Origin: Gnetum montanum
Taxonomy: Eukaryota > Streptophyta > Gnetopsida > Gnetales > Gnetaceae
DNA length: 30,743 nt
Assembly: GCA_015680685.1 (NCBI GenBank)
Contig: MNCI01004871.1
Location: 90,923 to 121,665, forward strand
Direction of reading: 5' to 3'
The notes under the pieces were generated by a model, which worked only from the letters and a program-made list of their open reading frames with translations, ran no database searches and was not told the DNA's origin. Shown piece after piece: positions 1 through 9,241 of the stretch. A program made the position numbers and the translations under genes. Position 1 is the stretch's first letter. Every line of letters starts with the position of its first letter.

Positions 1-396
1 TTGGTGACGTCTATGGGAGTTATCATGCAATATGGTTGTACTAAGATCCTTGTAGATCTAATGAAAAATGGGAGTAAGAGTAATCAAAAAGGCACTCGAA
101 ATTCAAAAGCTATTCTAGGGGATCCCACTGGAAAGACATGCACCCATGCCTAAAGGTTGGCGGCTTCTCTGGATTCAGTAAAGTGAAAAAAAAAGAGAGA
201 AAAGAAAAAAAAAGTTCCATAAAACAAAAATCACTCCTCCCTTGTACTAAACGCCAAGTGATCGTACGCCTTGTTGCTATGGTACTTTTATAGTTGTTCA
301 CCATGGGATGAAACAATGCGATGTCACTGATTAGAAGGATGGACTTGGTCCTGATCTTGGAACGATGGGTTAATAACACCTTAATCATGCTTTACA

Positions 397-690
397 CGCA
401 GGATTCATTATGCCCTGAGTCAGTTACCTCATGTCCCAATCTCTACGATCCCTTTCTATACTTCATCTCATCTCACTGTTTGTGTAATTGTAGCTCGTGA
501 CCCATGTAACATAGAATTTTCATCTCATTCTAGTGATATTTACATGTGTGTGTTTTGTGGAGTTAGTGCGGATTACATTTAACCCTTCTAGTGTCCACGG
601 ACACTTTAAGTATGGTTACACAAGGGCATTATAGGTTGAAACCTACTTTGGGGAGGACCCACTTGTGTAGTTTTGTTGTAATCTTCACTA
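397..690 (+). repeat. Post-pol conserved block of Athila-like element (copy in D)
   Basis: This block matches the reverse complement of about 29752-30040 almost end to end, and more weakly matches 13240-13375 on the plus strand. It ends in a strongly kept G-rich core at 641-665 (CTTTGGGGAGGACCCACTTG in the copies, with small changes). In all three copies it lies between pol and the env-like ORF or its expected place. It is non-coding in every frame I examined. Confidence 0.7.
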
Positions 691-1078
691 ATTTTCTAGC
701 CTAAACACACAATTTCTTACCCTCAGTGTATTGTTCATGATATCCTTTCCCTTATTACTATCCCTCTAATTCAGTGTTCCTATGAATCATCACATAGCCT
801 TTTTCTCTACCATCTGAGGTCCTTATTGATAAATTCCACACCATCATTATTTTTGTGCCTTCAGAACTAGTTGAAAATGTGTCGAAAATAATTTCATCCC
901 CTTAGCTATACTAGAAAATTAAATTTGGAAACCACCTAAGCAAAGAGGACTCAACATTATACTCTTTTAGGGACATGTCCTTCCAATAATTAACATCACA
1001 TGAAAATAAGTAAATTTATTAAGGCACGCAGTAAGGTATAATCTAACTTTGGTAACAACCTTACTAACAATTGGTCCT

Positions 1079-1093
1079 GTGTGATTGCAGATG
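1079..1093 (+). promoter_or_regulatory. Likely 3' splice acceptor before env-like start codon (D)
   Basis: The sequence TGTGATTGCAG is followed at once by ATG (1091-1093). The identical TGTGATTGCAG-ATG junction precedes the homologous ORF of element B at 28873-28860 on the minus strand, although flanking bases differ. A subgenomic, spliced message for the ORF after pol is the simplest reading. No donor site is identified. Confidence 0.45.
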
Positions 1094-1687
1094 GCCAAAA
1101 AACGTGGACAACAGGAAGGTCTTGCTCAAGGTGCGATCAAACGATCTTGAAGAGGTGGAAGACAAGATCCTACTGGACAACATGTAGAATAGGAGGAACA
1201 ATCATTCAATGTTCATCAAGAAGATCCTCCTACCATACGGTTCGGGTAGGCAAAAGTAGGAGATACCCTCTCTGAAAGCGATGCCTGGTACTTAGGGGAA
1301 ATGTACCAAATTTGGCACACTAAAGAAGAAGGCACCATGATTGACAATTGTGGTGTGACTGTTGACTTCTCTGTTCAAGCCATTTTGGAAGTATTAAACC
1401 TTCCGAATACAGGGCCAAAGGTTGCTCAGAACCAGCTGGAAACTTTCAGAATCAAGCAACTTAATAAACTATTGACAGAGAATAAAAGGGGGGTGGAAGA
1501 AAAAGAGAAGGCTAACTGGGATGCCTCTATGGCACAAGTGCAAACTTACATGCACGCCAAGGCACTCAAGGCCTTACAAGAGGAGAAACTCCAGGCCATA
1601 CTTCAACACCATCAAATCCCAAGACCTAGAGCACAAGAAAAGGGAAAGACACCTATGGAGGAGCCACCGCCATCAGGAACTACATGA
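1091..1687 (+). pseudogene. Env-like / 3' ORF of element D, internally deleted
   Basis: This is the ORF between pol and the 3' LTR, as in Athila-type elements; its function is unproven. The frame from ATG 1091 has stops after about 19 codons and again later. The open tail at 1301-1687 gives 128 residues. Its first part (GVTVDFSVQAILEVLNLPNT) matches the start of the plant-transposon-type domain in element B. Directly after the GPKVA residues the sequence jumps to the Gln/Lys/Glu-rich coiled coil and the C-terminal tail (GKTPMEEPPPSGTT, stop), which in B lie several hundred residues later. About 600 residues are therefore missing compared with B. The tail is well kept between D and B (for example EEKLQAILQ against EEKLQALLQ), which shows the family relationship. 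Confidence 0.7.
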
Positions 1688-1844
1688 GTTCCATCATTTT
1701 GTAATATTAAGATTTTCTTTTGTGTTGTGTCTTTCCACACTGCGGCATTAGTCCATTTCTTTTTCCAGTTAATAATCCCATACCTATCCACTGTGTAATC
1801 TATCAAGCTCGTTCTCCTTGTAACTCGAGGATGAGTTTTTATTC

Positions 1845-1857
1845 AGTCGTGGGGGTA
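1845..1857 (+). promoter_or_regulatory. Polypurine tract of element D
   Basis: AGTCGTGGGGGTA lies directly before the TGATGAG start of the LTR. The same tract in reverse (TAGTCGTGGGGGTT) precedes the LTR of element B at 14786-14799. This is the expected primer for plus-strand DNA synthesis. Confidence 0.75.
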
Positions 1858-2585
1858 TGATGAGACACGATTTGCATATGCCACGATATCGCATCCCCCA
1901 CGATATAACGTACGTGATATCGCGTCTTCCCTACAATATCGCGTACGCGATATCATAGTTTGCTGCCATATCTATAAATAAGATGCAGCACTCTCTTGTT
2001 TAGGGATCCTAGTTTTAGAGTAGCGAAGCTCTGGCAGTTTGATCCCTCCAAAGTTAGATTTTTTTTCCCATCTCTACCCGTAGTGTGGTGAATGTAATTG
2101 TATGGTGTCTTTATTCGAGTGTGCCATACTTGGACACGCACATGATCGGCAATAAAGATCGAGATTACTTCATCATTGCAACATTTACTTTGTTATTTAT
2201 TTATTTGTTATTTATTTAATGTTATTTAATATTTTCTCTCTCTCACCCTTAAACTCCTAGAACGCAGAACGAGTACGACTTGATTACGAGCATTTAAGTC
2301 TGACTACTTGGTAGCCTAGTGGCATATCCAGGATCTACGCTTGGTAACCCNCTATTATTTTCCACTACCTTCAGGAGTAGCATTAGGTTAGAACACATCA
2401 TACACCTCATCTAGACTAAACCATACGTGACAAATGCAATACTAGTCCAGGTGGGAAGATAGCGAACTGTGACCTAAGGCTAACTATCTAGGTGCCACAA
2501 CTAGTTCATCTATGGAGTTCGACCAAATCGCGCATGCGATGATCATTTCATATGGTTGAGTGTAGGGGTACCTCGCCACTCATCA
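1858..2585 (+). repeat. 3' LTR of element D (728 bp)
   Basis: The LTR starts TGATGAG and ends CTCATCA, a perfect 7 bp terminal inverted repeat. A GATATC-rich array at 1885-1954 includes a perfect 18 bp palindrome at 1936-1953. The TATA box TATAAATA is at 1973-1980 and the poly(A) signal AATAAA at 2151-2156. The last 30 bases (GGTTGAGTGTAGGGGTACCT then CTCATCA) recur in LTRs A, B and F. The downstream five bases are GCCCT; the matching target copy would lie outside the window. No primer binding site follows, so this is a 3' LTR. One ambiguous base (N) is at 2351. Confidence 0.88.
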
Positions 2586-3182
2586 GCCCTGATTCTACGG
2601 TGATCGTAGATATGTAGGCAACTAAGACTAGATAGTTTTGGTGCCCAGCCACACCTTGTACCAGATCGTGAGGGATCTGGGGGTGAGGCACCTTCCCTTG
2701 TAGGTGCATCATCTTCCCTCCCACCGATGTTGTCTACAAGGTTGTGTGTGTGCTTGTTTGCTTGGTCCTTGTTTTGGAGTTCGTTACCCTCCATGAGGTG
2801 CATTGTAATGTACGTTGAGAAGTTGTGCTTCTGCTTGCACTCACTTGTGAGATGCTTGCTTGCTTGAGGTATATTCCCTAGGTCTTCCACCTGAAATCCA
2901 TTGGATCTTCATGAATTCCTTGGGGTGTTGGACAACGTCAAGGCAACGTTATTACAATTACGCTTATTTTTATGGTTTTCCTTATAGTCTTAAGAAAAAT
3001 AGATTTTGTGTTTAGTGGCAATGTTCTCCTTGTAATAAAAAATTGTTTGATTTTACTTAATTTTTTGGTGAATTACCTGGATTCATGTTTAGATTTATGT
3101 TGGGCATTTTTTTTTAAATTCCATTTTGATTTCATCAATGGAGGTGGAGGTGGAATGTGCTCAAATTAAATGTCTTTAGGTT
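2586..3182. other. No gene recognised; flank between element D and the Penelope-like relic
   Basis: About 600 bases with no recognisable protein similarity, LTR or RNA gene. Two small perfect hairpins are visible: TCTACG/CGTAGA arms at 2594-2610, and CCAGATC/GATCTGG arms at 2661-2680. The right part (about 2960-3180) becomes AT-rich and may belong to the 5' part of the Penelope-like element, but I cannot show it. Confidence 0.5.
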
Positions 3183-3757
3183 CGCCTACTCAAATTAGTC
3201 CTTAACTTTTCTATTTATTTGTTTGCTAAATACTGAGTTAATTACTTAACCCCTTTCATTAGTAAGACTTTTTCTTTTATAATAAACTCTAAGAATTTTG
3301 TTATTTTTATAAAGAATTCTTATATAAATAAAAATGATATTTTAGTTGGTTTTGATATTATTTCTTTATATACTATGATTTCTTCAGGTTAAGGAATGGA
3401 TGTGATTTATAAGTTAAATTTACATAGTAATATATTCTATCTTATTAAACTTTGTTTAGAAACTATCTATTTCAAATATAATAATCAATTTTATGAACAA
3501 ACAAAAAGGTTTTGTTATGGGTTTGCCTTTGTTTCCTTTGATTGCTAATTTATACATCAAAAAATTTAAGCTTGCCATTAATTCTTTTCCTCTGAAATCT
3601 AAACATTCAGTAAGATATGTAGATGATATTAATGTTTGTTGGGCTCAAGGTTTAGAAAATATCCAAGACTTTTAGAAACACCTTAATCAAATATATTTCA
3701 ATATCTAAATTTACTATGAAACTAGAAAAGAAAAATTCTTTGCTAATGAAATGAATG
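3183..3757 (+). pseudogene. Penelope-like element reverse transcriptase, decayed
   Basis: The translation follows the RT core of Penelope-like elements. Frame 3183 onward gives LFAKY, SKNFVIFIKNSY and NDILVGFDIISLYT (palm motif A with its Asp), then CLETIYFKYNNQFYEQT. After a one-base frameshift near 3505 the frame of 3493 continues with KGFVMGLPLFPLIANLY, then RYVDDI (catalytic motif C) and DF-KHLNQIYFNI up to ETRKEKFFANEM. The GVAMGSPLSP-like and YVDD motifs and the 'Y.QT.G' lead-in are typical of Penelope RTs and not of gypsy or LINE RTs. Stops at about 3234, 3390 and 3673 and the frameshift show that it is dead. N-terminal parts and the GIY-YIG endonuclease are not seen; LTR E begins about 15 bases after the last match. 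In plants, Penelope-like elements are known chiefly from conifers (Dryad); that assignment is recalled, not tested. Confidence 0.78.
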
Positions 3758-3771
3758 TCAATTGGATGCGT

Positions 3772-4500
3772 TGATGTAGACATATCCTATGATACATTGA
3801 TGTTGTTTTATCTCTTACCTATATAAATATGCACATCCACCACATTCATGATATTTTTTAGTCATTTGATAGTCAACTTGTTGCGGTTTTATTACTCAAA
3901 AGTTAGAAGAGTGTTCATAGTGTGATTGAATGAATTGTATGGAGTTTTATTTGAGTGCAATATGTATCTAGACACATGTGCATGGCAATAATAAAATCAA
4001 GATTTATTTTACCATTGCAGCATTCAAAACACTTTGAATTATTTTCCATGTTATTAGTTAAGTATTTCATTATTCCACAATTAAACATACATGCATGAGC
4101 ATGACCACTTTGAGCATATGTCCTAGCATTTGGTAGGTAATCCCAATGGTGAACACTTGGTACGCCTAGCAATGAACACTTTGCAACCTAGTAACATTTG
4201 TATACATTCAGAATGTATACAGAAAGTAGAGAACATATGCTCTATGCTAGGCTAGTTTAGATTATTTTTTCAATCTTAGATTAATTAGTTTAATCTTTTA
4301 ATATTATAATATTTTTATTAATAATGAAAACTAGCATACGTCTAAATCATGCTTAACCATACAACTTGAGCTAACACAAGTTGTGATTGGAAAGATAACA
4401 ATTAATGATCCTATACCTAGGTAGCTAAGGCATCCTACTAGCCACATCCATAGAATTCAATAGATTTGTATGTGAACACTTGTGATTTGTATGGTGCTCA
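3772..4500 (+). repeat. LTR E, Athila-like, followed by a primer site
   Basis: This is a 5' LTR by position, since a primer binding site starts 5 bases after its end. TATAAATA is at 3822-3829. The R region keeps the TTTATTTGAGTG block and an AATAAA-like signal near 4000. The 3' end (GAATTCAATAGA... GCTCA) aligns with the end of LTR A but lacks the GTAGGGGTACC block. Its left edge is uncertain: homology with E2 may begin at GATGCGTT, 3765. Internal sequence after the primer site is very short before another related LTR begins. Confidence 0.65.
4200..4220. repeat. Perfect 21 bp palindrome within LTR E
   Basis: GTATACATTC and GAATGTATAC are exact inverse complements separated by one A. The matching part of LTR A has lost the symmetry, so this copy may keep an older form or may have gained it by chance. 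Confidence 0.6.
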
Positions 4501-4504
4501 TCTT

Positions 4505-4522
4505 TGGTGCCATTGCTGGGGA
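4505..4522 (+). promoter_or_regulatory. Primer binding site of element E (tRNA-Asp type)
   Basis: TGGTGCCATTGCTGGGGA differs from the usual Athila primer site (TGGCGCCGTTGCCGGGGA, complementary to tRNA-Asp) only by C-to-T or G-to-A changes. It starts 5 bases after the LTR end. Confidence 0.75.
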
Positions 4523-4642
4523 TGTTGTGCTACTATTTTAGATAGCTAAAAATATACAAGGATTGTTGTAGTTCCACAATGACATATGATAAATCACTCA
4601 ATGGGCTACATTAACACATCCTTGTCGACACATGGTTAGATG

Positions 4643-4973
4643 CATCGATGTAGATGCGTTAACGCAATGTCTATCTTTGTCTATATAAATGTGCACACCC
4701 ACCACATTTATGGCATGTTAAGTCCATAGCATAGTGGAGCTCTTGTAGTTTTCTTAGCCTAAAGTTAGAATATTTTCTAAGTGCCTATAGTAGGATTCCA
4801 AGGATTGTACATTCAAGCATCTTATACCTAAACACATTGATGTGACTAGCAATAAAGACAAGATTCTTGGCATTTCTTGCAATACTTGGAATAAATTAAT
4901 GTTTCCTTTTGTGCATTCATTTACTTATGCATTTTTACATTAATGCCTTTAATTAATTAATATGGTTAATAAT
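4643..4973 (+). repeat. LTR E2, truncated by insertion of element A
   Basis: A second LTR of the E type. It keeps TATATAAAT at 4683-4691, the GTGCACACCCACCACATTTA segment also found after the TATA box of E, and the AATAAAGAC poly(A) signal near 4840. Its start is unclear (perhaps as early as 4580). It stops abruptly at 4973, where LTR A begins with TGATGAA. The remainder should lie beyond the far end of A, outside the window. The five bases before A are ATAAT (4969-4973), the candidate target duplication. Confidence 0.6.
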
Positions 4974-5858
4974 TGATGAATCGTGTTTTACATGGGCCTC
5001 AATATCGGGTATCTGATATCAGGGTGGTCGCGATATCAGGTACACGATATCAAGTACGCGATATCGTGGCCCAAGATGTGATATCGGGTATGTGATTTTG
5101 TGGGGTATTCCTAGGCCTATAAATATAGCCCTTGGGCACACGATTCAGGAGGATTTTTTTTCAGTCAAGTAGCAAAATTCTTGCAGTTTGTTCATTCGAG
5201 AGTTAGAATATTTTCCAAGTGCCCACAACAAGAGGTCTAAGTATAATTGGATCTTTATTCAAGCATTGATGTACCTGAACACACCATTGTGTTGGCAATA
5301 AAGACAAGCTCTTTGATTCATCCTTGCAACACTTGAGACTTTCTTTCTTTATGCATTTATACATTGTGATTTCATGCAATTCACATTTAACGTTATTCAT
5401 TTAGCAATTAATTTTGAATAATTAAGCAATTAATTAAAATACACAAGCATGAACCCTACGAACATATGTGTGACAATTGGTAGCTCATAAACAGTTAGCA
5501 TTTGACAACCTAGCAGTGTTTACACGAAGTTCAGGATGTGTCCGGGAAGTGGGGAAGGTTACTTGTGTTAGGTTAGATTAGACAATAGTTCACTTAGCAT
5601 TTAATTACTCTCACTTTCATTGTTATTTTAGGTGATCAAATTGATAAAACATAAAATGATAAAAATATTATGCCTCATTCACACTTAACTATCCACTTGC
5701 ATTTCACAAGTGAGACTAGGAAGACAACAAACAAACAACATGAACTCACCATTTAGCTCTAGAATACTTGGTAATTAAAGTCTGTGGAATTCAACTAGAT
5801 CACACATGAATACTTATGATTCATATGGTTGGGCGTAGGGGTACCTTGCTACTCATCA
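4974..5858 (+). repeat. 5' LTR of element A (885 bp)
   Basis: The LTR starts TGATGAA and ends GGTACCTTGCTACTCATCA. The GATATC array spans 5001-5085 with six copies at 14-20 base spacing. TATAAATA is at 5118-5125 and AATAAA at 5297-5302. It is followed directly by a primer binding site, so it is a 5' LTR. It is clearly related to LTRs D, B and F by its ends, the TATA neighbourhood and the R region, and more distantly to E. Confidence 0.88.
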
Positions 5859-5859
5859 T

Positions 5860-5878
5860 TGATGATGTTGCCAGGGAC
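5860..5878 (+). promoter_or_regulatory. Primer binding site of element A (tRNA-Asp type)
   Basis: TGATGATGTTGCCAGGGAC lies one base after the LTR. It keeps the GTTGCC core and GGGA of the Athila primer site, with transitions elsewhere and one C-to-A change. Confidence 0.7.
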
Positions 5879-6105
5879 TTTAGTTCTACGTGCACTATCT
5901 AAACTTAATGAAACTTAGTAACCTCATTGTTCAGACCCTAAGGTTAAATCTTACAAAAATAAAATTATTATTATAACTAAATTAAATCTTAACTGCACAC
6001 TGCATATAGATTCACTAATATAAAATTTCTTCTTCTCTCAGGAGCCTATCTCTACCCACGATAGACCAAGTGCCTCAATAATACCAGGTGGTATATGCTC
6101 ATCCT
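5879..6105 (+). other. Leader of element A between primer site and gag
   Basis: AT-rich non-coding leader. A pyrimidine stretch ending in CAG at 6027-6041 (TTCTTCTTCTCTCAG) resembles a 3' splice site just before the gag region, but no donor or second copy supports it. No other feature is seen. Confidence 0.4.
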
Positions 6106-8490
6106 AATGAGTGTGTACTAGACTTCACCTTCATCTTACATTAAGATGAAATGTTGCAGTGGCGAGACATGGAAGGCAACATTGTGTTTCCACCAGATCG
6201 ATATATTCTAGCTATGCTTCAGCTAATGCTTGCATGACATGGACTTTAACATCTTCATGGGGAGTATGAGATGCAAGATCCCGATTCAAGGGATTACCAT
6301 CCCACTGAAGCACAAAGGTTAAGGAATCGTTAGCTCGAGCAACAACATGAGCTTTTGAAGGGCAATGGATCAAAAACTTTTTCACCTCCACTTGGCCCAT
6401 TGGATGAAGGGGAACACTTCTCTAAGGACTTTTCCTTTAGTGACACTTCTCTCTTTGACTTTGGCCAAGGGGCCCTCAACCAGAATGTGTAATCCACAAT
6501 TCATAATCCTAGTTCTGGTTGGAATAGATATAATGAAAAAGGTAAATCTAGATGAGTAAGTCATTATTGGGGGACAAGCGGAAGTCATGATCACAATCAT
6601 GGTCATGATCATCGAAGAGAATTTAGTAGGCAAGCCATCATTCCTCTTCCCCTTCGTCATCTTCTTCTTCATCATCTAGCTCAGATCATGGCCATAGGGG
6701 GCATGACCATGATGGAGGTGATTGATAGGACCAAAAAAATAGAAGGGATCATCAGGACAGTTGCGATTAAAGGTGAGGACAATCTAAAGAGACCCACCGC
6801 CATGAAAGAAGGGTTAGTGGAGAACATTTTAGGCACCATCACTATGGCCTTGATGAACCTCTACTTATCACTCGGAGCATGTTAAACATTGCAAAGGTTG
6901 TGAGGATTCTAACAAGGCATGTAAAGGATAGTAGAATAAAGAGGCTAGACATGAACAATATCCCTTGGTTTGAGGGAGGCTATGACGCTGATCCACAAAA
7001 CCATCTCCAAGCCTTCCGAGATGCATGTGCCTTGCAAAATATTGAGAACAATTAGCAAAAGTTAAAATTATTTCCAAGGATACTCATTAAGGAAGTAGAA
7101 AACTGGTACCAGTCCTTGGAACCAAAATCAATAAGGCGATGGAGTACAATGTTAGAATTATTTAATGACAAATATCAAATGTACTCCTGAGTGTCCAACC
7201 TGAGGAAGCAGATCCAAGGGGGGAAACAATGAACCCATGAGCCCTTGGATGCTGCTATTGGTCAATACTACTCTCTATTGCATAAGTTTCCTAGCCATGG
7301 ATATTCTCAGCTTGATCAACTCTGCCATATTATAGATGGGCTACAGTTCGAAACAAGAAAAACCCTTTGCGTTTATGCTCAAGGAAGACTGATAGAGTTA
7401 AGCACCTTTCGAATCCAAACGTTAATTAAGTAGGTAGCCAGAGATAATGGAGAATTGAAAAAGCAAGAAAGTGCAGAACAATACAACAGGGATCCTTCCA
7501 ATCACAAAAGGGAGGTTCGATTTTGCAACAATGAGGATGAGTCAACAAGAGATGAGGTGGCTAATCAGAAAACCTTACCACTCCATAAAATTTCAATCCA
7601 AAATTACAGCTAAGGTTGACCAATTATGGAACTCCATGTAGTCCAAGAAACAAAGTGGTGAGCATGAGCACCAGAGACGTAAGGAAGCTAAATGTGCCAT
7701 ATCCAAGGGGAAGGGTAACATTACTGCAATAGATACAGTTGTAGATAGTGAATCAAATGATGATGGTAGGTGTGATGTCTTCCAATATGAACATCCCAAG
7801 GGATGCTATCCAATTATGTCACACTTGTAGGAATCTAGGATGTATGCCTTACATCCACGACTTGCACAAAGGCAAACACCCAAAAGATTACCTTATCCAC
7901 AAGGCAACATTTGACAGTTACACCAACCATAGTAGTATTATCCAAGTGGAACTCCACCGCAACCTTATGAATGGTAATGTAGTGGCAACAACCACAATCA
8001 TGGGCATTGGCACCTCCAAGACAACAGTACCCCTACCAGCAACCAGATCCCTACAGTTATTATGTTTATCAACCTTCATCTCCACAGGACTCTTCTAGTC
8101 ATGTTGCTACTTACCAACCTCACCACTACCCTCCTAAAGTTTACCAACCACCATATGCAAGGAGGGACACTACCTACTATCCTCATGCTCCTTCTATTCC
8201 TGCACCTACTCCTTTGCCTCTTCCATAGCTACCACCTGCTCCATCCATGTAGGGTAAATTGCCTACCCAACCACAATAAATAAATGCTACGAGGGTTGTT
8301 AATCTACAATCGGATAGCCAACCAAGTGGGTTGAAACCACAATCAAAGAAAAGACCCTTCTTTCAACCTCATAGTCCACCAAAGCCCTCAGACACACCAA
8401 TGGTTGGTGGCCCTATTCCTCCACCTTTCTCTGCATCACCTTTATCTAATTTCCCTTCAAACCAAATCCCTCTTGAATCCATACCGTGAT
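6106..8490 (+). pseudogene. gag: gag of element A, degenerate
   Basis: Gag would form the particle that packages element RNA. The clearest part is 6885-7640, mostly in one frame. It has IPWFEGGYDADPQNHLQAF, then ENWYQSLEPKSIRRWSTML, then FNDKYQMYS, LLHKFPSHGYSQLDQL and DGLQFETRKTL. This order (DP..HL..F, W...LP..SI..W, P.HG, GL....R..L) is the retrotransposon gag core. Stops occur within it, for example in ENN-stop near 7053 and before VARDNGEL at 7431. Residues after 7750 hold a possible broken zinc knuckle (CHTCRNLGCMPYIHDL). 8007-8490 is a Tyr/Pro/Gln-rich linker (QQYPYQQPDPYSYYVYQP). The first 700 bases are too shuffled in frame to align with confidence, and several short open frames there look accidental. 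Confidence 0.65.
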
Positions 8491-8518
8491 GTTGACCCAT
8501 GTTGTATCTGATTAGATT

Positions 8519-8990
8519 CGACCTGGCAACCTACCCAGGAAGTTAGCTGATCTTGGGAGTCCCTTAGTATATTTGTAAATTGCTGGGGATGAGCCTTGTA
8601 AAGCTCTTCTTAACTTTCGTTTTAGTGTTAGCCTGATCTCACATGAGATGTACACTACATGGAAACTTCCTCCATTGAAGAAGAGCAACATCAGGCTGGA
8701 GCTAGTAGACTAATCCATCACTATTCCATTGGAACTGGTAGAAGACATCATGATCACCATTTGTGGGTGGTCATATCTTGCTGACTTCCTAGTAATCAAG
8801 GTGGAGAACTACAAGGGGGACTTCCCAATTATTATGGGAAGGACATGGTTAAGTACTATTGATGCCAAAATGGGAATTAGAAATCTTTCCTTAGATATAT
8901 CCAAAGAAAATTAATTTGGGAAGATTGAAAAGAAGACGATTCCATGTATTACATATAGCAATTCAGGGTGTCATTATGTGCAAAAGCTAT
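8519..8990 (+). pseudogene. pol: Aspartic protease of element A, active site lost
   Basis: A retropepsin would process Gag-Pol. The frame reads LADLGSPLVYL, then ALLNFRFSVSLISHEMYTTW, the place where families have a D-[ST]-G core followed by 'xSVSLIS'. Here the Asp position is Asn and the Gly position is Arg, so the catalytic triad is gone. Downstream are the expected ADFLVIKV and FPIIMGRTWLST, matching the ADF.V and PIILGR.WL motifs. In-frame stops follow VYL and LVD. The domain sits between the gag linker and RT in the right order. Confidence 0.7.
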
Positions 8991-9241
8991 GGTTAGTGAA
9001 GCAAACATTTATCTCTGCATGCAAGTAATGTACACCAGAAGCTAAAATCCAAAGATGTCTGTACACGGCAGCCACAAAACAAGAAGCCACCCAATGGCTG
9101 ACAGCTTATTCTAGTAGTAGTACATTGTGCATAGAACCTACTGAAGGCGTAACATGTGATTATGTTGTAAGTATGGATGAACTTGAGCAAGTTCATCACT
9201 AGCTCTTCGAGAGAGTAAATGATGATATCAATTAGGAAGAG

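Larger units (their letters stand above)
1..2585 (+). mobile_element. Element D: 3' part of an Athila-like Ty3/gypsy retrotransposon
   Basis: This stretch is read as the 3' end of an LTR retrotransposon whose 5' part lies left of the window. In order it holds a post-pol non-coding region, a broken env-like ORF, a polypurine tract and a complete LTR. The same order of blocks occurs on the minus strand in element B (29800 down to 13949), and part of it in element A (about 13240-13400), which supports the assignment. Bases 1-396 hold no recognisable gene, only an A-rich tract near 186-220. Orientation rests on the G-rich tract directly before the LTR and on the TATA box and AATAAA order within it. 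The left boundary and the 5' LTR cannot be seen. Confidence 0.8.

Noticed and set aside
110-388. 92-codon minus-strand open frame
   Set aside because: It covers an A-rich tract and the post-pol region of D, has low-complexity Phe/Leu content and no family likeness.
1858-2585. LTR D as a 5' LTR of an element running right
   Set aside because: No primer binding site follows the CTCATCA end, while a polypurine tract precedes it.
2630-2660. TTTTGGTGCCCAGCC as a primer binding site
   Set aside because: It is about 50 bases after the LTR end and fits no tRNA-Asp-type site beyond the first bases.
6382-6675. Minus-strand 97-codon frame rich in Met/Thr/Lys
   Set aside because: It is opposite the degenerate start of gag of A and is produced by CAT- and TCTTC-rich sequence; no domain.
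7808-7860. Intact zinc knuckle in gag of A
   Set aside because: CHTCRNLGCMPYIHDL has the first two Cys but lacks the His and final Cys at the proper places; at best a broken knuckle.
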